Shown here in pieces: positions 1 to 8,600 of a stretch of 13,888 nucleotides of DNA. The notes beneath the pieces are model-generated. The model made no database searches. It was not told the origin of the DNA and saw only the letters and a program-made list of their open reading frames with translations. The stretch is from contig JAUNIV010000024.1 in the NCBI GenBank assembly GCA_030523385.1, forward strand, positions 1 to 13,888, read 5' to 3'. Every line of letters begins with the position of its first letter. The stretch's first letter is position 1. This DNA comes from Bacteroidales bacterium. GTDB lineage: Bacteria; Bacteroidota; Bacteroidia; Bacteroidales; Bacteroidaceae. The position numbers and the translations under genes were made by a program.

Positions 1-69
1 TTAGGGCTATCTTATGTTATCCGTCACTTCCGATTTTAAACATAGGAACTTATTAAAGTTAATAGATAA
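1..69. other. No gene seen downstream of left susD
   Basis: This short AT-rich edge lies downstream of the stop codon of the left susD homologue. On the minus strand the first ATG after that stop opens a frame of only eight codons. I see no hairpin followed by a T-run that would mark a terminator. The operon may continue beyond the window edge. Confidence 0.5.
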
Positions 70-1743
70 TTATTCGCCATAACCTGGGTTTTGTTTCAGC
101 TTGATGTTACCATCCAACGCTGTTTTGGGTAATGGGAAGATGTCGCAATGACGATCTGTCTTATCTGTCTGGGCATCCTTACAGAACCATGATTTGCCGT
201 TATATACATTCTGTTCCGTACCTTTTATTAAGAAGCGGACTAAGTCTTGACGACGATGATGTTCTGCCACAAATTCCCAAGCCAGTTCGTCGAGCAAACC
301 TCCCAATTCGATGTCATCACCACCTTCTTCGGTAATTACCCAGTGGTCTTCTTCACCCATGATACCTTGGTTTTCACGATGTCCGTATGCATAACGACTA
401 CCACCTTTCAGTTGGGCTACCGTAACGGTTGCCTTAGCCGGGTTGTTTTTGAAAGCACGTTGGCGAACAGCTGTTACCAGGTCAGCTGCCACTTGTTCAC
501 TTTCGCCGTTGTAACCGCCCAGACGAAGCAAACACTCAGCTTTCATCATATAGGCATCTGCCAAACGGAAGAAGGGTACATCATCGTATGACGTTCCATA
601 GTCACCCGAAAGAATTTCGTATTTAACCAAACGTTCGCTTTCAAACGGATAACAACCTGGATTGTCAATGCTGTGAACTTCACGAGTGTAAATCAAGGGT
701 TCGCCATCTACATAAATGGGTTCACCATTATAATCGTATTGTTGTCCGGAAATCCAGCAATCGGAGTAACGGCTATCGTCTTCATCATACGTTTCCAAGA
801 ACTGAGGCAACACCACACCACCACCTGTAGCCCATCCGTTGAAGTTCCAAGTGGCACGTCCGGCTACATGCATCCACATATTGGCCATATAGTTACCGCC
901 GGCATACTTGTATTCGAACGGAATACCAAAGATTATTTCGGGAGAACCTGAAATATCTTCGCGGAAATTATCGGAATAGTGAGTAGATAAGGAGAACTTA
1001 CCACTGTTGATTACTTCATTCAGCTCATCAATGGCCTTTCCGTAATAAGAATTATCCGAATAATCCTTGAACCAGGCATTGTGGTTCAGATACATCTTGG
1101 CCAACAACATATTAATGGCATAGTTGTTAAGCTTACCCATTTCGATATTTTCACCACATTTTCCTTTGATATCAGTCAGTTCGCCTATCAGGAAATCCCA
1201 CATTTGCTGAGGAGTGGCTTGGTCTGGCAACCATCCTGCTTCGTGTTCGCCTCCTTCATCCAACGGAATGTTGCGGAAAAGGTCGAACAGGATGTAGTAG
1301 TAAAGAGCACGATAGGCTCTTAATTGTGATTTTACCAATTCATCGGAAGTCAAGTCTTCGTTGGACAGTAATTGGTTACAAGAAGTAATACCGGCATAAT
1401 TACGGTTCCAAGTTTCACTAAAGTGTGCAATCTGTGAATGGAACTGATGTTTGTGCATGGACACATACAAGTCACCCCATCCGATACCGATACGGGAAGG
1501 AATGCACCATACATCGGATGATTGGTCCATCATATCGGCATAGCTGTACCATCCCCAATATACATCGCGAAGACTACTATATACAGGAGCGAAGCTGGCC
1601 TGAAAATCTTTATCCGTAAACTCATATTTTTCGGAAGCTATTTGGCTATAAATTGTTTCACTTAAATCCGTACAACTGCCCAAAGACAAAGCACTGGCAG
1701 TAACGGCTGAAACTAAAAGTGTTTTGTGAAATATTGTTTTCAT
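70..1743 (-). CDS. SusD/RagB-family outer-membrane glycan-binding lipoprotein (left pair)
   Basis: A 557-aa SusD homologue, expected to sit on the cell surface as a lid over its SusC partner and deliver oligosaccharides to it. The N-terminus is a lipoprotein signal with a lipobox ending LSLGSC, so Cys24 is the likely lipidated residue. The helical TPR-like fold is suggested by segments such as FFRLADAYMMKAECLLRLGG (about 395-415). The C-terminus has the family's usual pattern: an acidic/RRQDLVRF segment near 500, then an IFPLPKTAL element and a final QNPGY. The length is normal for the family. It starts 22 bp after the upstream susC stop, so the two are surely co-transcribed. The mature protein has little obvious similarity to the right-hand SusD, and the N-termini diverge directly after the signal. 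Ligand unknown. Confidence 0.93.
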   Translation of the reverse strand: MKTIFHKTLLVSAVTASALSLGSCTDLSETIYSQIASEKYEFTDKDFQASFAPVYSSLRDVYWGWYSYADMMDQSSDVWCIPSRIGIGWGDLYVSMHKHQFHSQIAHFSETWNRNYAGITSCNQLLSNEDLTSDELVKSQLRAYRALYYYILFDLFRNIPLDEGGEHEAGWLPDQATPQQMWDFLIGELTDIKGKCGENIEMGKLNNYAINMLLAKMYLNHNAWFKDYSDNSYYGKAIDELNEVINSGKFSLSTHYSDNFREDISGSPEIIFGIPFEYKYAGGNYMANMWMHVAGRATWNFNGWATGGGVVLPQFLETYDEDDSRYSDCWISGQQYDYNGEPIYVDGEPLIYTREVHSIDNPGCYPFESERLVKYEILSGDYGTSYDDVPFFRLADAYMMKAECLLRLGGYNGESEQVAADLVTAVRQRAFKNNPAKATVTVAQLKGGSRYAYGHRENQGIMGEEDHWVITEEGGDDIELGGLLDELAWEFVAEHHRRQDLVRFLIKGTEQNVYNGKSWFCKDAQTDKTDRHCDIFPLPKTALDGNIKLKQNPGYGE

Positions 1744-1765
1744 TGTTATTATTCATTTTAGTGGG

Positions 1766-4700
1766 TTAGAAAGATACATTCAGACCAAAAGTGAATGAAC
1801 GGGTAGAAGGATACTTGTCGCGCCAGTCCACACCCATAGACCAGATATCACTGTTGGCCATTTCAGGATCCAGACCGTCATATCCGGTTATGCAGAAGAG
1901 GTTATCGGCTGATAGATAGGCACGGATACCTTTTACAAACTTGTTGGGTTTCAATGGAACATTGTATCCAATCGTCAGGTTGGTCATTTTCAAGAAATCA
2001 CCGTTTTCCAAATAATAGCTTACAAAAGTCTGCTTTTGCCCTGTTGCTAATGTATATTGTCCTCCATAAGGAGCTTTCTGTACTGATTTTAAGCGGTTAT
2101 AGGCTACGGCATTGTTTTCATAATAAGCACGCGGTTCGTTCAATATCTTGAAGCCGAACTGTCCCGTCATCTGGAAAGACAAATCGAAGTTCTTATATCT
2201 GAAGGTGTTGTTCCAGCCCATATACACTTTAGGAAGTGCGTTGCCTAAATATTGGCGATAGGTGTCATTGGATAACATATTATCGGTAAATTCTTCAATT
2301 TCTCCAGTTACAGCATTTTCTACTAACCAAAGTCCGTTCTCTGAAACTCCTACAGATTTGATACCGTAATATTGTCCCATGGATTTGCCTACTTCCATAC
2401 GTTGAGTAGAAATACTAATAGGTTCACCTAAATAGCAATGATCCACATAGTTGGCGGTTTCATACAAATCGTTTGAAAGGCTTAACAGTTTATTGCTGTT
2501 GTGTGAGGCCGTGACTGTGGTTTTCCATTCAAAGTCTTTGGTTTGTACAGGAATGGCATTGATGGCTATTTCAATACCTTGGTTACGCATCTTGCCGGCA
2601 TTGGCCAGTGTAGAGCTATACAAGTTGGGAGGAGTCGGTACAGTATAACTCCACAGCATGTCGGATGTTTTTTTATGATATACATCAATAGAACCGCTGA
2701 GTCGATCATTCAATACAGACCAGTCCAAACCGATATTGATTTCTTTGGAAGTCTCCCATTTTAAATCGGGATTCGGATTGGATGCCACTTTCAAACCTTG
2801 ATTCCAGACACCGTTGTTATAATAATAAGGATCTCCGTAATCATACCTTGTTAATGAAATGTAAGAATCGTTTGGAATCACACCCGTTACACCGTAACCG
2901 ACACGTAGTTTCAAGTTATTTAACCAATTGATACCTTTCATGAATTCTTCATTACTGATAGTCCATCCTAAAGAAGCAGAGGGGAAAGTACCCCATTTAT
3001 TATTTTCACCGAATTTGGAAGAACCTTCGCGGCGGACACTGACCAATACATTGTATCTATTGCCGTAACCATAGCTGATACGTCCGAAGAAACCAATCAG
3101 TGTATTGTCATTCTTATAGCTGCTCATGCCGGCTTTTCCATCCTTCAATGCCGTACCTAATCCCAGATTGTTGTACAGATAGAAATCCGTAGGGAAATCG
3201 TAGTTATTGGCACTAAAGCCTTCGTTTACATTATACTGATAACTGTAACCGGCCAAAGCATCAAAGCGATGTTTGTCCCATGTATGGTTGTATTTTGAAG
3301 TTACTTCCAAATTATCAGTTGTATATTCATTCTGTGAATGATAAGCATAACCGGTATGGTTTTCACTTTTCTGGGAATAATATTCAGAGGTATAATATCC
3401 GCGATTATGATCTGTAGTCATATTGCGTCCCATCATTAGGTTTGTTTGCCATCCTTTGATAGGTTCAAAGGTGACATTACCTGTCATACGGGTATTCTCG
3501 CTGGAATATTTACCTTTTTGTTCACGTATGATGCCTACCGGATTATAATAGTAGTTCACACCGAAGTTCTCATAATAAGTTCCGTCTTCATTCCATATCG
3601 GTTCTGTCGGGTTACGCATGATGGCTTGTCGGTAGATACCCACACCGGCTGCGTCAATCGGACCGTTTTTGTGATATGTTTTCACCATGTTGAAGTTTAC
3701 TTTCAGCATGTCGTTCAGCATCCAATGGGAAACATCGAAAGTCATCTTTATGTCTTCGCCATACGTATCGAGGATAACCCCCTCTTCTTTTCTGTATGTG
3801 AAGTCAGCGGCATAAGTTGTATTCTTGGAACCTCCGGAAATGTTGAAGTTATGATTATGGGTAAATGCTGTACGGGTAACTGCATCTAACCAATCCGTAT
3901 CATATCCTTTATCCGTAAAATCTGTCAATCCTTGGCGGATTTCTTCCGGACCGAAGAAATCAAGTGTTTTACCAAACTTAGACAGTGATACATAACCGGA
4001 GTAATTGGCTGAGGTATGAGATTCGCGCTGTCCATTCTTAGTCGTGATGATGATTACACCATTGGCACCGCGTGTACCATAAATAGCTGCTGCGGATGCG
4101 TCTTTCAGCACGTCGATAGATGCGATGTTCTCGGGTGCCACTGTACCTAAACCACCTTCGATACCATCAACAAGGACTAACGGTGTGGAACCACCTTCCA
4201 ATGAAATCACACCGCGCAGGCGGATAGTAGATTCTGAATTCGGGTCACCACTACCTTTGGCAATAGTCAAACCGGCTACTTTACCTTTGATTAATTCGGC
4301 AGCATCCCCAATCTTACCAACAGTAAAGTCTTCCGATTTCACACTGGCCACAGCACTGGTCACATCACCTTTCTTTTGAGTACCATAACCGATTACCACT
4401 ACTTCGTCCATCAGTTCGGAGTCATCCTGTAGGGTCACGTTGAGTTTGCCACTTGTTCCTACGGGGATTTCCTGTGTCTTATAGCCGATGTAGGAAATGA
4501 CCAATACGGATTTGGCACTCCTCACATTCAGCGTATAGTTACCGTCAAAGTCGGTGATGGTTCCGTTTGTGGTGCCTTTTTCCATGATGTTGGCACCAAT
4601 AATCGGTTCACCTTTCTTGTCCTTCACTACACCGCTCACTGTGACAGTCTGTTGCGCTGTTTCGGTTTTCATCACTTCTGCCACATCTTCCGATGCCAGT

Positions 4701-4795
4701 GCCGGACTCACTCCCACACTGCCTGCCAGGAAGAGGCAGGTTGTGGCCCTCAGCAATGCTTTGCTGAACAAGGCCCGATTCTCATGTGTTCTCAT
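1766..4795 (-). CDS. SusC/RagA-family TonB-dependent receptor (left pair)
   Basis: An outer-membrane TonB-dependent transporter of about 1009 aa that imports glycan fragments with its SusD partner. Counting from an upstream Met at 4801, the signal peptide ends at SPALA (about residue 36). A carboxypeptidase-regulatory-like beta-sandwich domain follows (about 52-125), then a TonB-box region DEVVVIGYGTQKK (132-144), a plug domain with VLVDGI and VLKDASAAAIYGTRGANG (about 145-260), and a long beta-barrel ending in aromatic Phe (FGLNVSF). There is no STN signalling domain before the regulatory-like domain, so regulation through an ECF sigma/anti-sigma pair is not suggested. I prefer the ATG at 4795 over 4801 because the right-hand copy has ACG at the position matching 4801 and must start at the Met matching 4795. 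The first codons lie in the 180-bp inverted repeat shared with the right susC. The gene follows the recombinase by about 90 bp and precedes susD by 22 bp. Confidence 0.95.
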   Translation of the reverse strand: MRTHENRALFSKALLRATTCLFLAGSVGVSPALASEDVAEVMKTETAQQTVTVSGVVKDKKGEPIIGANIMEKGTTNGTITDFDGNYTLNVRSAKSVLVISYIGYKTQEIPVGTSGKLNVTLQDDSELMDEVVVIGYGTQKKGDVTSAVASVKSEDFTVGKIGDAAELIKGKVAGLTIAKGSGDPNSESTIRLRGVISLEGGSTPLVLVDGIEGGLGTVAPENIASIDVLKDASAAAIYGTRGANGVIIITTKNGQRESHTSANYSGYVSLSKFGKTLDFFGPEEIRQGLTDFTDKGYDTDWLDAVTRTAFTHNHNFNISGGSKNTTYAADFTYRKEEGVILDTYGEDIKMTFDVSHWMLNDMLKVNFNMVKTYHKNGPIDAAGVGIYRQAIMRNPTEPIWNEDGTYYENFGVNYYYNPVGIIREQKGKYSSENTRMTGNVTFEPIKGWQTNLMMGRNMTTDHNRGYYTSEYYSQKSENHTGYAYHSQNEYTTDNLEVTSKYNHTWDKHRFDALAGYSYQYNVNEGFSANNYDFPTDFYLYNNLGLGTALKDGKAGMSSYKNDNTLIGFFGRISYGYGNRYNVLVSVRREGSSKFGENNKWGTFPSASLGWTISNEEFMKGINWLNNLKLRVGYGVTGVIPNDSYISLTRYDYGDPYYYNNGVWNQGLKVASNPNPDLKWETSKEINIGLDWSVLNDRLSGSIDVYHKKTSDMLWSYTVPTPPNLYSSTLANAGKMRNQGIEIAINAIPVQTKDFEWKTTVTASHNSNKLLSLSNDLYETANYVDHCYLGEPISISTQRMEVGKSMGQYYGIKSVGVSENGLWLVENAVTGEIEEFTDNMLSNDTYRQYLGNALPKVYMGWNNTFRYKNFDLSFQMTGQFGFKILNEPRAYYENNAVAYNRLKSVQKAPYGGQYTLATGQKQTFVSYYLENGDFLKMTNLTIGYNVPLKPNKFVKGIRAYLSADNLFCITGYDGLDPEMANSDIWSMGVDWRDKYPSTRSFTFGLNVSF

Positions 4796-4874
4796 ATACA
4801 TTCTTTTTATTAAAAGGTTTATATATTTGTTTTTAATTTTGCTGTTGGAACTTATCGCCCGTTTATTTTGAACA
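4695..4874 (-). repeat. Left arm of 180-bp inverted repeat spanning a susC start
   Basis: Read on the minus strand, these 180 bases align without gaps to 9021-9200 on the plus strand, with 11 mismatches by my count (169/180). The arm begins 15 bp after the recombinase stop and ends at the end of the susC signal-peptide codons. Perfect blocks include 47 bp at 4734-4780, 27 bp at 4801-4827 and 23 bp at 4842-4864. Beyond the arm the two susC genes remain related but differ at many synonymous positions, so identity drops sharply. This suggests ongoing recombination or gene conversion, or recent duplication of a leader cassette, rather than ordinary protein-level conservation. Confidence 0.93.
4750..4767 (-). 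other. Imperfect palindrome in left repeat, candidate crossover site or mRNA hairpin
   Basis: On the minus strand this reads TCAGCAAAGCATTGCTGA. The seven outer bases on each side pair perfectly, the next pair is an A/A mismatch, and the central dinucleotide is GC. It lies nearly at the middle of the 47-bp block that is perfectly shared with the right arm. Small serine recombinases bind imperfect dyads with a 2-bp core, so this is a natural candidate. However, a GC core is self-complementary and would not by itself fix the orientation of joining. In mRNA it could form a 7-bp stem with an AGCA loop inside the signal-peptide codons. Confidence 0.35.
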
Positions 4875-4889
4875 GTCCCGGTTAATCTT

Positions 4890-5495
4890 TTATTCAGCCG
4901 GTTTGGTGGTGCGCTTTAAAAAAGCCAATAATGTATTGCGACTGACTTTTAGTTGACGAGCAATCTGGGACTTACTTATTTTTTGTTCCAACATTCTTCG
5001 GATTTCTTTTTCTTTATCCGTTAGCTTATATTTCCTGTTACGGCTACCTAAAGGACGTCCTAACTTTTGTCCCGAGGCAAGACGCCGTGCCAATCCCTCA
5101 CGGGTACGTTGTGAAATAAGGTCCCGTTCTATTTGAGCCGAAAGCGAAAATGCGAATGCCAGTATTTGAGACTGAATGTTATTACCCAATTCATAATGTT
5201 CCTTTACGGTAAGAAGCGTGATGCCTTTCAGCATGCATGTGTTCAGTATGCTCATTACTTCCATCAGGCGACGGCCCAAGCGGGAGATTTCGGAGACAAT
5301 CAGCATGTCACCCTTTCGTATCTTTCGTAATAAGATACCCAACTTACGGTCTTTGGCCGCACGGGTGCCTGATACAATTTCTTCTATCCAAACATCTATG
5401 GTGATTGCTTCTTGTTCGGCAAAACGGGAAATTTCAAACCGTTGGTTTTCTACTGTCTGCTTGTCGGTAGAGACCCGAATATATGCGTATGTCAT
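4890..5495 (-). CDS. Small serine site-specific recombinase (Mpi/Hin-like DNA invertase)
   Basis: A 201-aa resolvase/invertase of normal length. The N-terminal catalytic domain starts with YIRVSTDKQTVENQR, giving the nucleophile Ser9 with Arg7. The second catalytic cluster is SEISRLGRR, with Arg72 and Arg75. A long helix around 105-135 (SLSAQIERDLISQRTREGLA) fits the dimerisation and DNA-contacting arm. Residues about 140-195 contain GRPLGSRNRK and a helix-turn-helix (SKSQIARQLKVSRNTLLAFL), as in Hin-type invertases. The opening is like Bacteroidales Mpi-family invertases, which flip capsule promoters. It is the first gene of the left arm, divergent from the glycosidase, and ends 15 bp before the left inverted repeat. 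No terminator is visible before susC, so the recombinase and left susC/susD may share a transcript. Inferred role: inversion of the segment between the repeats. It could act on other sites in the genome. Confidence 0.93.
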   Translation of the reverse strand: MTYAYIRVSTDKQTVENQRFEISRFAEQEAITIDVWIEEIVSGTRAAKDRKLGILLRKIRKGDMLIVSEISRLGRRLMEVMSILNTCMLKGITLLTVKEHYELGNNIQSQILAFAFSLSAQIERDLISQRTREGLARRLASGQKLGRPLGSRNRKYKLTDKEKEIRRMLEQKISKSQIARQLKVSRNTLLAFLKRTTKPAE

Positions 5496-5519
5496 AGCCT
5501 TTTAATATGGTTTATAGTA

Positions 5520-5551
5520 CAAAAATCATCTAACAGGATGCAAAAATCATC
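5520..5551 (+). repeat. 11-bp direct repeat in divergent promoter spacer
   Basis: CAAAAATCATC occurs at 5520-5530 and again at 5541-5551. The start-to-start distance is 21 bp, two helical turns, so a bound dimer could contact both copies from one face. The second copy is also part of GGATG-N7-CATCC (5536-5552), a small dyad. The position 24-56 bp upstream of the recombinase start suggests an operator, but no regulator is known. Confidence 0.5.
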
Positions 5552-5595
5552 CAATTTACCGTATTTTCTCCTTCTCCCGACTATTTTAGCATCCT
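5535..5595. repeat. 13-bp inverted repeat pair in divergent promoter spacer
   Basis: AGGATGCAAAAAT at 5535-5547 on the plus strand matches AGGATGCTAAAAT on the minus strand of 5583-5595 at 12 of 13 positions, with 35 bp between the arms. The left arm overlaps the 11-bp direct repeat. The pair could be two half-operators or a long hairpin. The enclosed segment looks too short for a promoter inversion of the usual capsule type. Confidence 0.45.
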
Positions 5596-5607
5596 TATAG
5601 ACTTTCC

Positions 5608-5641
5608 TTTCATTCCGTTAAATCGGAAATCTTTTAATTTG
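5608..5641 (+). promoter_or_regulatory. Weak putative Bacteroides-type promoter for the glycosidase
   Basis: TTAATTTG at 5634-5641 matches the -7 consensus TAnnTTTG except for its second base. A TTTC at 5608-5611 lies 22 bp upstream where a -33 TTTG would be expected. Transcription would begin roughly 20 bp before the ATG at 5670. Both elements are imperfect, so this is only the best candidate I can see. Confidence 0.25.
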
Positions 5642-5669
5642 CCGCACTGATACTAATAAAAGCACAGAT

Positions 5670-8600
5670 ATGAAGATACAGAGAACTTTCTTTTTCGCAT
5701 TGGCCGCAGGATTGCAATTATCCGCATGGGTGCCTTTGGAGGCTCATGCTTCGGAGGCAACGACTGTCTGGCAAGATGCTACTGCCGAAGCAAGGACAAT
5801 CGCTTCGGTAGAATCTGTTTCGGTACATTGTCCGGTGGGGACTGTGCCGCGACTTCCTTATCAGGTATGGGTTACCTATTCCGACGGAAAGTCTGAATAC
5901 CGGCAAACCAAATGGTCTAACTCTGCACTGGCTACCGAACAGGCACAAGCCGATGCACAGGCGCATCCGGCAGGAAGCCAATATACGGTGGGCGGATACA
6001 TCATCGGCGATGACACCACCGAAAACGGCTATCCCATTACGGCTACCGTAAAGGTTACCGACGGGAGCTATGATACGCCCGCACATCCGGTGGCACATAC
6101 CATCCCGCTGACCGATGTGACCATCGACGGAGACAACCGGTTAACTTCAAACCGCGACCTGGCTATCCGCGAAATCATCAGCTGGGATGTCAGCCAACAG
6201 CTATACAATTATAGAGATACCTACGGACTAAGCACCGAAGGCTATACACGTTCCGATGGATGGGACTCTCCGGATACCAAACTGAAAGGACACGGCTCGG
6301 GACATTACATGTCTGCCTTGGCTTTGGCATACGCTGCTGCCACAGACCCTGCCCAAAAGGATATTCTGCGCCGCAACATTACCCGTATGGTCAATGAATT
6401 GCGCGAATGCCAGGAACGTACCTTTGTATGGAACGAAAAGTTGGGAAGATACTGGGAAGCCCGCGACTTTGCGCCCGAAGAAGAGCTGAAAGACATGAAA
6501 GGAACTTGGGCAGCTTTCGATGAACACAAAACCAAATGGGCTACATACGGCTACGGGTATCTGAATGCCATCCCCGCACACCATCCGGCACTGATAGAGA
6601 TGTATCGTGCATACAACAACTCCGATTGGGTGTGGGCACCTTATTATACTATACACAAACAGTTGGCAGGCCTGATAGACATTGCCACTTATATGGATGA
6701 CAAGGCCGTGGCCGACAAGGCTCTGCTGGTAGCCAAAGACATGGGTCTGTGGATATGGAACCGCATGCACTACCGCACCTACGTGAAGACCGACGGTACG
6801 CAAGACGAACGCAGGGCACGTCCCGGCAACCGTTATGAGATGTGGAACATGTACATAGCCGGCGAAGTGGGTGGTATAGGCGAATCATTGGCACGCCTCT
6901 CCGAAATGGTGAGCAATCCTGAAGAGAAAGCACACCTGTTGGAAGCCTCCAACTGTTTTGACAGCCCGGCCTTCTACGAGCCGTTAGCAAGAAACATAGA
7001 CGATATCCGCACCCGTCATGCCAACCAACACATCCCGATGATTATCGGGGCATTGCGCAGTTACTTGAGCAACCAAAAGCCTGAGTATTACAACCTGTCT
7101 GAAAACTTCTGGACATTGCTGCAAGGCCGTTACCGCTATGCCACCGGTGGCGTGGGCAACGGTGAGATGTTCCGCCAACCCTATACGCAGATTCTGAGCA
7201 TGGTAATGAACGGTGTTTCCGAAGGCAACAGCCAGTCCAATCCCGACATCAACGAAACCTGCTGCGCCTACAACCTGCTGAAACTTACCAAAGACCTCAA
7301 CTGCTTCCATCCGGACGATGCACGCTATATGGACTATTACGAGCGTACCCTCTATAACCAGATAGTAGGTTCGCTGCATCCTTCGCACTATCAGACCACT
7401 TACCAATATGCTGTGGGGCTGAACGCATCGAAACCCTGGGGCAATGAAACTCCGCAATCCACCTGCTGCGGCGGTACCGGTTCGGAGAATCATGTGAAGT
7501 ATCAGGAAGCTGCCTACTTTGTTTCAGACCAGACTTTATGGGTAGCCCTCTACATGCCCACCACTCTCCGCTGGAAGGAGAAAGGCATTACCCTGCAACA
7601 GGAATGCCTGTGGCCGGCCGAAAGTTCTGTGGTTAAAGTGACAGGCGGAGAAGCTGAGTTCGAGATGAAGCTGCGCGTTCCCTATTGGGCTACAGACGGT
7701 TTTGAGGTGAAACTGAATGGTACGGTAGTAGCTTCCGATTGTCGTCCTTGCTCTTATATGGTCATACCTGCCCGTCGTTGGAAGGTGGGTGATGTGGTGG
7801 AAATCACCATGCCGTTCACCAAACATATAGACTACGGACCGGACAAATTGCCGGGTGAGATAGCTTCGGATAAGGGCGGTGCTCCTTTAGGGACAGCCTG
7901 GGTAGGCACACTGATGTATGGTCCTTTGGCCATGACAGCTACCGATGTGACCAATTGGACAGAAGCAACGCTGAATCTGGATTCCCAATTAGCCACTGTG
8001 GCAGCCAATGCCCCCGACGGCAACCGTACCGGAACTTTGGGCAATCTATATACGCTCACGCAGGGCGGACGTACTTTCCAACCGGACTATTTCCGTCATG
8101 ACCACACCACGCATTATTTCCGCATCAATCGCGTGAGTGACCCCACAGCCGAACTGAAAGCCGTGCTGTCGGCCAAATTGCGTGAAGCCACGGCATTCAC
8201 TTCGAAGCATTACACGAAAGCCAGCTTCAAGGAATTGAAACGCGCCATCAATGAAGGTGAGACACTGATGCAGTCGGCTTCGGTAAGTGAGAAGAGTATC
8301 ACGGCTTGTGTGGAAGCCATCGGCGGAGCCATAGACAAGTTGGTGGCACCCCGCACAGTGAAAGACGGATTGGAAGCTGCCATCGCTTCCGCACAGCAAC
8401 AGGACGCTGCCCAATATACTACCGACAGTTTTGAAGCCCTGCAAATGGCCATTGAAGCAGCAAAGACCGTAGCTGCCAACGAAACATCACAGGTGGTCAT
8501 TGACAAACAAGCCTTCTTGCTGAATGAGGCCGTGGCTGCATTGACTCCTATAAGCAGCGTAGACAAGGCTGCATTGAAAGAACTGTTGGGCATGGGACTT

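Larger units (their letters stand above)
5496..5669. promoter_or_regulatory. Divergent promoter spacer between recombinase and glycosidase
   Basis: The 174 bp between the two divergent start codons must hold the promoters of both arms, unless the susC leaders have their own. It is AT-rich and carries several related short repeats, listed separately. I find no full Bacteroides -33 TTTG / -7 TAnnTTTG pair in either direction. This spacer lies inside the candidate invertible segment, so inversion would redirect both promoters at once. Confidence 0.6.

Noticed and set aside
629..638. AAACGTTCGC, one base from the Mpi inverted-repeat core as I remember it (ARACGTWCGT)
   Set aside because: A single copy inside the left susD coding sequence with no inverted partner that I can find. 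Most likely chance, and the consensus is from memory.
4796..4801. Upstream ATG adding Met-Tyr to the left SusC
   Set aside because: The right copy has ACG at this position, so the shared translation start is better placed at 4795. The upstream ATG cannot be fully excluded.
4554..4871. Antisense open frame whose C-terminal residues match another antisense frame at 9024-9377
   Set aside because: The similarity follows from the 180-bp DNA repeats. The frames run opposite to the susC signal-peptide codons and have no independent support.
4875..4889. Possible terminator between recombinase and left susC
   Set aside because: No GC-rich stem with a following T-run is present. CCGG occurrences here are isolated self-complementary tetramers.
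5535..5595. Short 13-bp inverted repeats as a separate invertible promoter
   Set aside because: Only 35 bp lie between the arms, which is probably too short for a recombinase-driven promoter switch and contains no promoter consensus. Kept as a possible operator instead.
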